Below are positions 8,138-16,624 of a DNA stretch of 64,000 nt, one piece after another. The notes under the pieces are model-generated. The model was not told the origin of the DNA. It did not search any database and saw only the letters and a program-made list of their open reading frames with translations. Every line of letters begins with the position of its first letter. Position 1 is the first letter of the stretch. This stretch comes from Paraburkholderia acidipaludis NBRC 101816 (GTDB taxonomy: Bacteria; Pseudomonadota; Gammaproteobacteria; Burkholderiales; Burkholderiaceae). The translations under genes and the position numbers were made by a program. Location of the stretch: positions 62,001 through 126,000 of the forward strand of contig NZ_BAXZ01000021.1 in the NCBI RefSeq assembly GCF_000684975.1. The letters are read 5' to 3'.

Positions 8138-9325
8138 CTAGCCTCTTTCCGCGGACCGCGCCGGAAGATGCAGCAGCAGGTCCGGCTGACGCCGTGTCGC
8201 GGTCTTCTGGAATACCGACTGCAACTGCTTGCGCACGGTGTCGTGCTGCACGCCGACACGCGCCGCGATTTCCTTCTGCGTGAGACCTTCCACGAGCAGA
8301 TGCGCGATGCGGCATTCGGCGGGCGTGAGGTCGAAGGCGGCGGCGAGCACCTGCTCGTCGACGGGCGGCGCGGAGCGCGGGTGATAGAACGTGAGCGCCG
8401 CAATGGCGTCGGGTTCGGCGGCGGAGGCGTCGCCGGCCGTCTGTACGTTGTAGAACACATAAAGCACCTCGGGACCGCTCGCCACCGTTGGCGCGAGCGG
8501 GGGTGCGCCACGCTCTTCGCGCTCGTCCGCCTCGTCGGCGACGATCCGCATGGCGCGAAACCGCGCAGCCGCGGTCAGCGCGCCACTCCCGCGAGCGCGC
8601 AGCCGCGCCTCGCTGATCGCAATGTCCTCTTGCAGCCGTGCCTGGTGAGGCGCCGCGAGCGCCAGCTGGCGCGAGCGCATGCGCACGAGCGAGGTGGCGC
8701 GCAACAGCCGCAAGGCGGGTTCGTTGCTGTGAAGGACTTCGCCGTTCGCGTTCACTAGCATTGCGGGCGGCGTCGCGCGGTGCGCGAGCTCGGACGCGTT
8801 CAGCACATAACGCTGCGCGCAAAGGCGCGCGACGCGCGTGAGATGCACGGTGAGCCGTTCGAGAAGGGCCCGCGCGCTTGCCGGCAGCGGACCCTGCACC
8901 GCATCGCGCCGGCAGGCGGCCATGATGGTCAGCGCCTCGCTGTCGATCAGCTTGCATACCGACACCTGGCGATGGCCGGCCGCCAGTGTAGGCGGCTCGA
9001 ATACGGGCTGCCCGGCTGCCTGCCGTGTGGTGGCGGTGTCGCTGAAATGCAACCATCGGGCGCTCGGGAACATTCGCAGCCATTCCAGCCGGGCATCGTC
9101 GTAATAAAGCGGCTGGATCAGTTCCAGCGGCTCGAATTGTGAAATGTTAAATCCCGAACCGTAAGAAAAGAGTTTCATCTGCCGGTTGAACGCGCAAATG
9201 TGCGCCGACGCGGCACCGGTCGCCTTCAGCAATTTTTCGCAAAAATCCTTCCATGCGCCGGAATGGTCGATTGCTTCGTAAATGGCGTGCAACAGGCCGT
9301 CATATTGCGATTCGTCGGGTTCCAC
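8138..9325 (-). CDS. LuxR-family transcriptional regulator
   Basis: The 395-residue regulator has a C-terminal LuxR-type helix-turn-helix. LTPAECRIAHLLVEGLTQKE followed by IAARVGVQHDTVRKQLQSVF is the four-helix DNA-binding unit at about residues 325-380. The N-terminal three hundred residues look like PAS/GAF-type sensory material: ALVNANGEVLHSN-like sequence around residue 190 is PAS-like, but no autoinducer-binding domain is recognisable. It is transcribed away from a 368-base intergenic region. No neighbour explains its target. The ligand is unknown. Confidence 0.82.
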   Translation of the reverse strand: MEPDESQYDGLLHAIYEAIDHSGAWKDFCEKLLKATGAASAHICAFNRQMKLFSYGSGFNISQFEPLELIQPLYYDDARLEWLRMFPSARWLHFSDTATTRQAAGQPVFEPPTLAAGHRQVSVCKLIDSEALTIMAACRRDAVQGPLPASARALLERLTVHLTRVARLCAQRYVLNASELAHRATPPAMLVNANGEVLHSNEPALRLLRATSLVRMRSRQLALAAPHQARLQEDIAISEARLRARGSGALTAAARFRAMRIVADEADEREERGAPPLAPTVASGPEVLYVFYNVQTAGDASAAEPDAIAALTFYHPRSAPPVDEQVLAAAFDLTPAECRIAHLLVEGLTQKEIAARVGVQHDTVRKQLQSVFQKTATRRQPDLLLHLPARSAERG

Positions 9326-9693
9326 GGCTTTCTCATTAACTCAAGGCGGACACCGGGCACCCTGCCGGGAAATGCGCCGTGCATATTTTTTCCACAAATG
9401 AGGAATATACAGGCGTTATGGCCGCCGTTAATCTTCGGTCCGGTTTGAAGCAAATACGGCATCAGGGTGAGGGAGGCGGCACAAGGCTTCTGTTCGGCAG
9501 GCAACGGAACATCGGCGGATTGAACCTTATTCTTGGGCATCGTGAAAATTTTGCCGGCCGCGTTCGACATTATCAAAAGAGCGATAGAGATGGATATTCG
9601 GGTTATTGCGGCAAGGTGGCGGTAAAGCAGAAATTTTCACCAATGTGTGCGATGGCTCATTCTGAATAGAGGTCGTTATTACCGGGGGCAGCA
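9326..9693. other. Intergenic region upstream of the LuxR-type gene
   Basis: This 368-base stretch separates the divergent LuxR-type gene from the small protein at 9694. It is visibly more AT-rich than its flanks, with runs such as TTTTTTCC near 9389. It probably holds both promoters. I see no convincing gene, hairpin or repeat. The overlapping open frames on either strand have no family signature and atypical composition. Confidence 0.5.
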
Positions 9694-9921
9694 GTGAATC
9701 ACCATCAACTGGAAAAGGATATAGAGCATCTCGAGCGTGTCGTTTCGAGACTTTCCGGCGCAGATCGCATTCCGCTTTCGTATTGGCGTGGGCGCGTTGA
9801 AATGGTATCGAGTGCGAATCTTGTTCCGGCACAGGCGTTGCGCGTGAAACGGCTAAGCGAAGCGCTCTGCGCACTCGAGGACCGGGTCCGGGAAAGCGAG
9901 CGCGGGGAGACCACCCGATAG
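9694..9921 (+). CDS. Small hypothetical protein (75 aa)
   Basis: A GTG start follows GGGGG at 9684-9688, a fair ribosome-binding site. The product is 75 residues, charged and probably helical: NHHQLEKDIEHLERVVSRL looks like a short coiled coil, and the C-terminus has the heptad-like ALRVKRLSEALCALEDRVRE. Many Burkholderia genomes have short helical proteins of this kind near H-NS-like genes, and an H-NS-like gene follows 101 bases later. No function can be assigned. Confidence 0.6.
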   Translation: MNHHQLEKDIEHLERVVSRLSGADRIPLSYWRGRVEMVSSANLVPAQALRVKRLSEALCALEDRVRESERGETTR

Positions 9922-9925
9922 CGTG

Positions 9926-9941
9926 AGCCGCGAGGCTTTTT
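9926..9941 (+). terminator. Possible weak intrinsic terminator
   Basis: A short hairpin AGCC-GCGA-GGCT is followed directly by TTTTT, five bases past the stop codon of the 75-residue gene. The stem is only four base pairs, so termination may be partial. Confidence 0.35.
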
Positions 9942-10022
9942 CAAAAAAAATACGCAATCCGCCACGCTCTGGCTCCAAAACAGTCACAATACGGTTGCCG
10001 ACTGAACTGGAGACTATTCTTT

Positions 10023-10313
10023 ATGCCGAGCTACAAGCAATTGACCGCCCAACTGGAAAAGCTTCACAAGGAAGTGGCCGCGGCCCGCGAAAAAGAAGTT
10101 GCGCAGGCGATTGCCGACATCAAGGCAATGATCGCTGAGTACGAGATCACGCCGGAAGAACTCGGCTTTTCAAGCCGTGGGGCCACGCCGAAGAAAAAGC
10201 CCCTGCCGGCCCGCTATATGAATCCGAAAACGGGCGAAACGTGGAGCGGCCGCGGCCGGGCGCCGGGATGGCTGGCCGGCAAGAACCGCGACCGGTTCCT
10301 CATCGCGGAGTAA
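10023..10313 (+). CDS. H-NS-like nucleoid-associated protein
   Basis: The 96-residue protein has the two-part layout of betaproteobacterial H-NS family members. Residues 1-45 form a charged coiled coil (QLTAQLEKLHKEVAAAREKE) for oligomerisation. The C-terminus has YMNPKTGETWSGRGRAPGW, the conserved DNA-binding loop in which GRGRAP plays the part of the QGR minor-groove motif. Such proteins bind AT-rich DNA and often silence acquired genes. Burkholderia genomes carry many paralogues, so this need not be the main H-NS. The ATG at 10023 follows GGAG at about 10009-10012. Confidence 0.85.
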   Translation: MPSYKQLTAQLEKLHKEVAAAREKEVAQAIADIKAMIAEYEITPEELGFSSRGATPKKKPLPARYMNPKTGETWSGRGRAPGWLAGKNRDRFLIAE

Positions 10314-10838
10314 GCGAGAGGAACCAGCCCCGTCGGGCTCCGCAAGCTTCCTTCACGCTTTCCGTCACCGCCCGCCGTGCCGAGCCCCCCGTAAAGGCTC
10401 ACCCTGCGCGGCGCTCGCATCGGGCGCCGCAGCACGCCGGCGCCAGCGATCACGCCGCTATCCAGCGTACTCCACGGCCCCCGGGTCTTCCCGTAAAATC
10501 TCGCCATCTACAGTACGGCGCACGGCATGGCCCGCCTGCCACGAGCATCGTCATGCACGGCATGTTGCCGTGCCGTCCACACGGGCGACTCGAACTTTGC
10601 GTCCGCGTGCTGCAATGCCGTGTATCATTCGTCCCCGGCGTCGTTTTGCGCCGGCGTGCGTCCCGAGTTTCGGACCGGTCGTGCGATTTTCCGCGACGCC
10701 GCTCGCCGGCCCGCCCGCCGACGCTCTCCGGTCAGCCAACCCGGACGCCCCGGACGGCCGCCCGCGCCGCCGTCCTTGCCGCAACCCGAGGACCTTTGCG
10801 GCCCGGTTGCCCGAATTCCATCAGTGATACCCAGCCCG
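10314..10838. other. Intergenic region upstream of prfC
   Basis: These 525 bases carry no gene I can support. The prfC frame stays open through the region on the plus strand, but the upstream residues do not look like RF3 and the codon pattern is not gene-like. A small hairpin AGCCC-CGTC-GGGCT lies at 10326-10339, shortly after the H-NS-like gene, without a T tract. The prfC promoter is presumably here but no clear -35/-10 pair was found. Confidence 0.45.
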
Positions 10839-12440
10839 ATGTCAGTTGCCGAACTCAAACGCCGCCGCACGTTCGCGGTCATCTCTCACCCGGACGCGGG
10901 CAAGACCACGCTCACCGAAAAGCTGCTGCTGTTTTCGGGCGCGATCCAGATTGCCGGTACCGTGAAGGGCAAGAAGAGCGGTCGCTTCGCGACCTCCGAC
11001 TGGATGGAGATCGAAAAGCAGCGCGGCATTTCGGTCGCGAGTTCGGTCATGCAGTTCGAGTACGGCGACGCGGTGATCAACCTGCTCGACACGCCGGGCC
11101 ACGAGGACTTCTCGGAAGACACGTACCGCGTGCTCACGGCGGTGGATGCCGCCGTGATGGTGATCGACGGGGCGAACGGCGTGGAAGCGCAAACGCTCAA
11201 GCTGCTCGAAGTCTGCCGCAGCCGCAAGACGCCCATTCTTACGTTCATCAACAAGCTCGACCGCGAAGTGCGCGAGCCGCTCGATCTGCTCGACGAAATC
11301 GAGCAGCACCTCGGCGTTTCGGCGGTGCCCTTCACCTGGCCCATCGGCATGGGCAAGGAGTTTCAGGGCGTCTACGACATTCAGCGCGACCAGGTGCGTG
11401 TGTTCCGCGCGGGCGAGCAATCGCTCGGCGGCGCGGTGGAGACGCTGCAGGGCATCGGCGACGAGGAAGGTGAAAAGCGCTTCGGCTATCACTGGAAGCG
11501 CACCAAGGAAGAAGTCGAACTCATTACCGGCGCGACACCCGAATTCGATCGCGACGCGTTCCTGGCCGGCGAGCAGTCGCCGGTGCTGTTCGGGTCGGCG
11601 ATCAACAACTTCGGCGTGAAGGAAATTCTCGACGCGCTCGTCGATCTGGCGCCGCCGCCGTCCGCGCGTATGGCCGTGCAGCGCCCGGTGGACCCGGAAG
11701 AGCCGAAATTCACGGGCGTCGTGTTCAAGGTGCAGGCGAACATGGACCTCGCGCACCGCGACCGCGTGGCGTTCATCCGCGTGTGCTCGGGACGCTTCGA
11801 ACGCGGCATGCAGCTGAAGGTCACGCGCAACAACAAGACCTTCCGCGCGAACAACGTGGTGAGCTTTCTCTCGCAGCGCCGGGAAACCGTGGCCGAGGCC
11901 TACCCCGGCGACATCATCGGCATTCCTAATCATGGCACGCTGAGCCTCGGCGATACGCTCACCGAAGGTGAGGATCTGCAGTTCACCGGCCTGCCGTTTT
12001 TCGCACCGGAAATCTTCCAGACCGTCGAAGTGGTGGATCCCATGCGCGCGAAGCAATTGGGCGAAGCGCTCAAGCAGCTCGGCGAGGAAGGCGCGATCCA
12101 GGTGTTCCGTCCGCTGCACGGCGGTTCGACGATTCTCGGCGCCGTGGGGCAGCTGCAGTTCGAAGTGGTTTCGCACCGCCTGTCGGCCGAGTACAAGGTG
12201 GCCGTGCGCATCATGCCCGCGCGCTATCGCCTCTCGCGCTGGGTGACCTGCGACGACTCCAACGAGCTGCGCCGCTTCACCGATGCTTACGAGGCGCGGA
12301 TGGCCTACGATGCTTCGAACGCCCCCACCTATCTGGCCTCGCACGTCTCCGAAATCGAGGTCGCGCAGAAGGCCTGGCCGAAGATCGTGTTCAACGAGCT
12401 GCGCGAGCACTCCGGGGCGCCGTTCCGCAAGACGAAGTAA
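10839..12440 (+). CDS. prfC: Peptide chain release factor 3
   Basis: The 533-residue protein is a translational GTPase that recycles RF1 and RF2 from the ribosome after termination. All G motifs are visible: G1 SHPDAGKTTLTEKLL near residue 17, RGISVASSVM (G2), DTPGHEDFSEDTYR (G3) and NKLDRE (G4). The C-terminal part has GALGQLQF-like GAVGQLQFEVVSHRL typical of RF3. The length matches the family. The ATG at 10839 begins MSVAELKRRRTF, the usual start, and a GTG 15 bases upstream is possible. An intrinsic terminator follows the gene, so it is probably monocistronic. Confidence 0.96.
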   Translation: MSVAELKRRRTFAVISHPDAGKTTLTEKLLLFSGAIQIAGTVKGKKSGRFATSDWMEIEKQRGISVASSVMQFEYGDAVINLLDTPGHEDFSEDTYRVLTAVDAAVMVIDGANGVEAQTLKLLEVCRSRKTPILTFINKLDREVREPLDLLDEIEQHLGVSAVPFTWPIGMGKEFQGVYDIQRDQVRVFRAGEQSLGGAVETLQGIGDEEGEKRFGYHWKRTKEEVELITGATPEFDRDAFLAGEQSPVLFGSAINNFGVKEILDALVDLAPPPSARMAVQRPVDPEEPKFTGVVFKVQANMDLAHRDRVAFIRVCSGRFERGMQLKVTRNNKTFRANNVVSFLSQRRETVAEAYPGDIIGIPNHGTLSLGDTLTEGEDLQFTGLPFFAPEIFQTVEVVDPMRAKQLGEALKQLGEEGAIQVFRPLHGGSTILGAVGQLQFEVVSHRLSAEYKVAVRIMPARYRLSRWVTCDDSNELRRFTDAYEARMAYDASNAPTYLASHVSEIEVAQKAWPKIVFNELREHSGAPFRKTK

Positions 12441-12456
12441 GAGCGGGATTTGTCGC

Positions 12457-12475
12457 AAACCCCTTCGGGGGTTTT
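12457..12475 (+). terminator. Intrinsic terminator of prfC
   Basis: AAACCCC-TTC-GGGGGTTTT forms a tight GC hairpin flanked by A and T runs, 17 bases after the prfC stop. The flanking A run means it can also stop the opposing tusA-like transcript, which ends at 12505. Confidence 0.8.
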
Positions 12476-12504
12476 CTCGATCGCCGAGGATTCGTTCGGT
12501 ATGC

Positions 12505-12744
12505 TTACCGCTGGATCCAGTAGTGAATGGTCGGCCCGCGCTGTTCGACCTTGAGTACGCGGTAGCCGTAGCGTTGGGCGTCCGAGGGGATGCTGTTGAT
12601 CGACTGCGGGCAGTCGCTGAGCACTTCGAGCACTTCGCCGGGCTGCAGGCCCGGCATGGCTTCCAGCGTTGCGACGACCGGATAGGGGCAAGGTTCGCCG
12701 CTCAGGTCGAGCCGGAAATCGGCAGTGGGCGTTTCGTTCGTCAT
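12505..12744 (-). CDS. tsuB: TusA-family sulfur carrier protein (TsuB/YeeD type)
   Basis: This small 79-residue protein has the TusA fold. LDLSGEPCPYPVVATLEAM carries the CPxP motif whose cysteine holds persulfide sulfur, and LEVLSDCPQSINSIP follows with a second cysteine. Its ATG overlaps the stop of the upstream YeeE-like gene (ATGA), so the two are coupled. In E. coli and Spirochaeta the equivalent YeeE-YeeD (TsuA-TsuB) pair imports thiosulfate, TsuB handling the sulfur on the cytoplasmic face. The same role is inferred here. It is the last gene of a minus-strand run beginning at frmR. Confidence 0.85.
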   Translation of the reverse strand: MTNETPTADFRLDLSGEPCPYPVVATLEAMPGLQPGEVLEVLSDCPQSINSIPSDAQRYGYRVLKVEQRGPTIHYWIQR

Positions 12745-13964
12745 CAGGCGGCTCCCCCGGACTGAGGCTGGTTCGCCGCGCGCGACTGTGCGCGATCGAG
12801 AAAAGTTTTTTCCCACCACAGCAGCAGGAAGAAGGCGGCGACGAGACCCGCATAGGTGACGATCAGGCCACCCATAGGCCCGAATGTAGTCAACAGGTTG
12901 ATCTTCGGGTACTGCAGCGCGAGCACGGGAGCGAGGCGATCCCACTGCGCGGCAAGCAATGTGGCGCCAGCGATATTGCCGATGCCAACCCACCAGTAGT
13001 GGACCTGGCCTTCCATCGCGCGGTACATCCAGCCCGTTTCGCAGCCGCCCGCAACCACAATGCCGAAGCCGAACAGCACGCCGCCGAGGATCGCATTCGG
13101 TCCCGCCCAGAAGATCTTGGGCGCGATGCCAAGCTGGACGTAGCTGAAGATCCCGATCGTGCTGGCCGCCATGCCCAGCACGATGGCGCGCGCCATGGCT
13201 GTGCGGCCGGTGATCCACATGTCGCGGAATGCCGACGTGAAGCAGATTTGCGCGCGTTCGATCAGGACTCCGAATGCGATGCCGAACACCGCCGCGAGAC
13301 CGAGTTTCTGGGCATTGAATGCAAGGCTGACCGCGGCGGCAAGCGCTGCGCCGAACACGACGATGCCGATGCGGAATTGCCAGGGCGACCGGACAACAGG
13401 CCGGGCGCTCGACTGGCCGGCCGTCACGCGCTCGAGCCGCGCATTGGCGCGCAGGAACGGCAACAAGGCCACGCGCGTGCCGAAATACGAGCCGACGATG
13501 GTGGACAGCGCAAACAGCCACGCATGCAGCGAGAACTGGGGGATGCCCGTGAAAAACGCGGCCAGATTGCAGCCCATGGCGAGCCGCGCGCCGAATCCGG
13601 CAATGGCGCCGCCGACCAGGGCCTGAACGATGCGGCGCTTGCGGCGCGGCAGACGCAGCTTGACGTTGTTGGCCCAGAGGGCGGCAGACAGACTGCCTGC
13701 GAACATGCCGAGCACCATGACGCCGTCGATACGGGTCCAGGGTGCGCCGTGCAGGCCGATGACCTTGAAGTAACCCCAGTCCTCGGGATGCAGGCCAAAG
13801 GCCTGCAGGATGTGCCCGCCCCAGCGGGTGAACTCGCCGGTGACGGCCCAGAAGGTGCCGGTCACGCCGAAATAGAACGCGGACAGCACGCCCGCGGTAA
13901 CAATGGCGGGCAATGGCGCCCAGAACCGTACCAGATAGTCCTGCCGGATGCGGGACCACGTCAT
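12744..13964 (-). CDS. tsuA: YeeE/YedE-family thiosulfate transporter (TsuA type)
   Basis: The 406-residue inner-membrane protein has about ten hydrophobic segments in two repeats. Each half carries the family's functional cysteine motif: GARLAMGCNLAAFFTGIP in the first and FGIVVAGGCETGWMYRAMEG in the second. A third cysteine stands in IERAQICFTSAFRD. In TsuA the cysteines relay thiosulfate through a narrow pore by hydrogen bonds to S-H groups. I chose the ATG at 13964 because GGAG lies eight bases upstream. An ATG two codons earlier lies only two bases from the same GGAG. The gene starts 34 bases after fghA, so it is probably cotranscribed with the formaldehyde genes. Confidence 0.87.
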   Translation of the reverse strand: MTWSRIRQDYLVRFWAPLPAIVTAGVLSAFYFGVTGTFWAVTGEFTRWGGHILQAFGLHPEDWGYFKVIGLHGAPWTRIDGVMVLGMFAGSLSAALWANNVKLRLPRRKRRIVQALVGGAIAGFGARLAMGCNLAAFFTGIPQFSLHAWLFALSTIVGSYFGTRVALLPFLRANARLERVTAGQSSARPVVRSPWQFRIGIVVFGAALAAAVSLAFNAQKLGLAAVFGIAFGVLIERAQICFTSAFRDMWITGRTAMARAIVLGMAASTIGIFSYVQLGIAPKIFWAGPNAILGGVLFGFGIVVAGGCETGWMYRAMEGQVHYWWVGIGNIAGATLLAAQWDRLAPVLALQYPKINLLTTFGPMGGLIVTYAGLVAAFFLLLWWEKTFLDRAQSRAANQPQSGGAA

Positions 13965-13998
13965 GCCCATGTCTCCAGAAATGAATGCGGATTGCGCC

Positions 13999-14829
13999 TC
14001 AGCGCAACGCGCTGGCGTGAAAAGCGACGTGTTCGCCAATGAAGCTTGCGATGAAATAGTAGCTGTGATCGTAGCCGGCGCGGAGCTTTAACTGCAGCGG
14101 ATAACCGGCTGCGTGGCAGGCTGCCTGCAAGAGTTGCGGCTTCAACTGGTTGGCCAGGAACTCGTCGCCTTCGCCCTGATCCACGAGCATCGGCAAGCGT
14201 TCGGAGGCGGTGCCGACCAGCGCCGTCGCATCGTACTGCATCCAGGCCGCGCGGTCATTGCCGAGATAGGCGGTGAGCGCCTTTTGCCCCCACGGCACCT
14301 GACTCGGCGCAACGATCGGCGAAAACGCGGAGACGCTGCGATAGCGGCCCGGATTGCGCAGCGCCACGACCAGCGCGCCGTGTCCGCCCATGGAGTGCCC
14401 GAAGATCGAACGCGCCTCGCTCGCCGGAAACGTCGCCTCGATCAGCGCAGGCAACTCCGCACTCACGTAGTCGTACATCCGGAAATGCCGCGCCCACGGC
14501 ATTGCCGTTGCGTTGACATAGAAACCCGCGCCCTGGCCGAGGTCGTAAGCCGGATCGTCCGCCACGTCGGCGCCGCGCGGGCTCGTATCGGGCGCGACGA
14601 GGATGATGCCGTGTTCCGCCGCGTAACGCTGCGCGCCGGCCTTGACGATGAAGTTCTGCTCCGTGCAGGTCAGGCCCGAAAGCCAGTACAGCACGGGGCA
14701 CTTCTCGCCCCGCACCGCAGGCTCGGGCAGATAGATGCCGAACTTCATCTCGCAGCCGAGGGCGGAGGAGGCGTGCTTCCAGACTTCCTGGTGCCCGCCG
14801 TGGCTGGCGTGTCGCTCGATGCGTTCCAT
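13999..14829 (-). CDS. fghA: S-formylglutathione hydrolase
   Basis: The cytoplasmic esterase of 276 residues hydrolyses S-formylglutathione to formate and glutathione, the second step of formaldehyde detoxification. The alpha/beta-hydrolase triad is complete: serine 146 in GHSMGGHG, aspartate 222 in DQGEGDEF and histidine 255 in GYDHSYYF. LYWLSGLTCTEQNF near residue 48 forms the oxyanion region typical of the family. Length and motifs match E. coli FrmB and human esterase D. It lies 18 bases after frmA in the same operon. Confidence 0.95.
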   Translation of the reverse strand: MERIERHASHGGHQEVWKHASSALGCEMKFGIYLPEPAVRGEKCPVLYWLSGLTCTEQNFIVKAGAQRYAAEHGIILVAPDTSPRGADVADDPAYDLGQGAGFYVNATAMPWARHFRMYDYVSAELPALIEATFPASEARSIFGHSMGGHGALVVALRNPGRYRSVSAFSPIVAPSQVPWGQKALTAYLGNDRAAWMQYDATALVGTASERLPMLVDQGEGDEFLANQLKPQLLQAACHAAGYPLQLKLRAGYDHSYYFIASFIGEHVAFHASALR

Positions 14830-14847
14830 AAGGATCGGGTCCTCGGC

Positions 14848-15957
14848 TCAGTAGTGAACGACGGTCCGGATCGACTTGCCCTCGTGCATCAGGTCGAAGG
14901 CTTCGTTGATGCCCGAGAGCGGCTTCGTGTGGGTGACGAACGGCGCGAGCTGGATCTTGCCGCTCATCGCGTCTTCCACCATGCCCGGCAGCTGCGAGCG
15001 GCCCTTGACCCCGCCGAAGGCCGTGCCGAGCCACCGGCGGCCGGTAACGAGCTGGAACGGGCGGGTGGAGATTTCCTGGCCGGCCCCGGCCACGCCGATC
15101 ACGACCGACTGGCCCCAGCCGCGATGCGCGCATTCTAGCGCCGCCCGCATGACATTGACGTTGCCGATGCACTCGAAGCTGTGGTCCACGCCCCAGCCGG
15201 TCATCTCGACGATCACTTGCTGAATGGGCTTTTCGTGATCCTTCGGGTTCACGCAGTCGGTGGCGCCGAAAGCGCGCGCGAGGTCGAACTTGCCGGGATT
15301 GGTGTCGATGGCGATGATGCGTCCCGCCTTGGCGAGCTTCGCGCCCTGAATGACGGCGAGGCCGATGCCGCCGAGGCCGAACACGGCCACCGTGTCGCCT
15401 TCCTGCACCTTTGCTGTGTTCTTCACCGCGCCGAGGCCCGTGGTCACGCCGCAGCCGAGCAGGCAGACCTGTTCGGGGTTGGCCCGCAGGTCGATCTTCG
15501 CGAGCGAGACCTCGGCCACCACGGTGTATTCGCTGAACGTGGAGCAGCCCATGTAGTGGTAGACGGGCTGCCCGTTATAGCTGAAGCGGGTGGTGCCGTC
15601 GGGCATCACGCCCTTGCCCTGGGTGGCGCGCACGGCCACGCAGAGGTTGGTTTTGCCGCTCTTGCAAAAGAGGCATTCGCCGCATTCGGCGGTGTAGAGG
15701 GGAATGACGTGGTCGCCCGGCTTCACGCTCGTCACGCCTTCGCCCACTTCGACGACGATGCCGGCGCCCTCGTGCCCCAGCACGGCGGGAAAGAGGCCTT
15801 CCGGATCGTCGCCCGACAGCGTGAAGGCGTCGGTGTGACATACGCCGGTATGCGTGATCTTGACGAGCACCTCGCCCTTGCGCGGCGGTTCGACGTCGAT
15901 TTCGACGATTTCCAGGGGTTTGCCGGGTCCGAATGCAACGGCAGCACGTGATTTCAT
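14848..15957 (-). CDS. frmA: S-(hydroxymethyl)glutathione dehydrogenase (class III alcohol dehydrogenase)
   Basis: The 369-residue zinc enzyme oxidises the spontaneous formaldehyde-glutathione adduct with NAD+. The catalytic zinc ligands are visible as cysteine 40 in THTGVCHTDAF and histidine 62 in LGHEGAG, with the third in LLGCGVTTGLGA. The four-cysteine structural zinc loop is CGECLFCKSGKTNLC. The Rossmann motif is VFGLGGIGLAVIQGAK. The length is standard. It follows frmR by 70 bases and precedes fghA by 18, the arrangement of the E. coli frmRAB operon. Confidence 0.96.
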   Translation of the reverse strand: MKSRAAVAFGPGKPLEIVEIDVEPPRKGEVLVKITHTGVCHTDAFTLSGDDPEGLFPAVLGHEGAGIVVEVGEGVTSVKPGDHVIPLYTAECGECLFCKSGKTNLCVAVRATQGKGVMPDGTTRFSYNGQPVYHYMGCSTFSEYTVVAEVSLAKIDLRANPEQVCLLGCGVTTGLGAVKNTAKVQEGDTVAVFGLGGIGLAVIQGAKLAKAGRIIAIDTNPGKFDLARAFGATDCVNPKDHEKPIQQVIVEMTGWGVDHSFECIGNVNVMRAALECAHRGWGQSVVIGVAGAGQEISTRPFQLVTGRRWLGTAFGGVKGRSQLPGMVEDAMSGKIQLAPFVTHTKPLSGINEAFDLMHEGKSIRTVVHY

Positions 15958-16027
15958 GGCAGTCCTATTGAAATGATGGATCGAAGTGTTGGATCGACAG
16001 CGCGACGCGCATGGAGCCCGCCGGCGA

Positions 16028-16303
16028 TTACCGCAAATAGGTTCGAACGAGGGTCACGACATCGTCGATCGATCCGGAAGCGTTTTCCGCCGCCCCGGCG
16101 GCCTGCGTGAACTCTTCACGCAGATGGCTTTCGAGCACGCCGGCCATCACCCCGTTGATTGCGCCTCGAATAGCCGCCAGTTGCTGCAGGACGGGCCCGC
16201 AGTCGGCGCCTTCTTCGAGCGCGCGCTCGAGCGCGTCCAGCTGCCCGCGAACCTTGCGGACGCGGGTGAGGACGCGTTTCTTTTCTTCGGGGGAATGTGG
16301 CAT
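16028..16303 (-). CDS. frmR: Formaldehyde-sensing repressor FrmR
   Basis: The 91-residue protein belongs to the CsoR/RcnR family of all-helical tetrameric repressors. It begins MPHSPEEKKRVLTRVRKVRG and keeps proline 2 and cysteine 35 (in EGADCGPV), the pair that formaldehyde crosslinks in E. coli FrmR. It lacks the histidine pattern of nickel/cobalt RcnR. By family it releases the operator when formaldehyde rises, switching on frmA and fghA. Two dyads suited to FrmR lie 30-57 bases upstream of the start codon. It probably controls the whole run down to tsuB. Confidence 0.93.
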   Translation of the reverse strand: MPHSPEEKKRVLTRVRKVRGQLDALERALEEGADCGPVLQQLAAIRGAINGVMAGVLESHLREEFTQAAGAAENASGSIDDVVTLVRTYLR

Positions 16304-16624
16304 GACGTCGTGGAGTCGGGATACCCGGGGGCAGTATAGGTCAATACTGGTTGGGAGTATACGTGTTGCCGGCGAAGAAACCCATCAAAAACACATCAAG
16401 CCGCGAGACGAGGCCGAGCGGGACATCTACCCCGTTGGAGTTCCTCGGGGCGCTGCTGCTTGAATGAGGGCGATGCCTCCGCCCGCTCGCCCAGGCTTGA
16501 GCTAAATCCACGCGCCATCCATCCGGTTCGCCTATCCTGACTCCGTGCGGCGGCACGCTCGCTGCCGTCCCAGCCGCTATTCCCGCCGTCATCCCCGCCG
16601 TCATTCCGATAATCAGGAGCCTCC
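16304..16624. other. Divergent intergenic region frmR / Pat-like gene
   Basis: The left end carries the FrmR-type operator described separately. The rest, 16361-16624, has no gene I can support. A short direct repeat of CCCGCCGTCAT occurs near 16584-16606, just before the ribosome-binding site CAGGAG of the Pat-like gene. No clear promoter for that gene was found. Confidence 0.5.
16333..16360 (-). promoter_or_regulatory. Probable FrmR operator (two overlapping dyads)
   Basis: Two inverted repeats share the arm ATACT: AGTAT-AGGTCA-ATACT at 16333-16348 and ATACT-GGTTGGG-AGTAT at 16344-16360. The second has a G-rich centre between ATACT and AGTAT, the pattern of operators of the CsoR/RcnR family, to which FrmR belongs. 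On the minus strand a TTGACC lies within it, so the repressor would cover the promoter of frmR. Confidence 0.65.
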
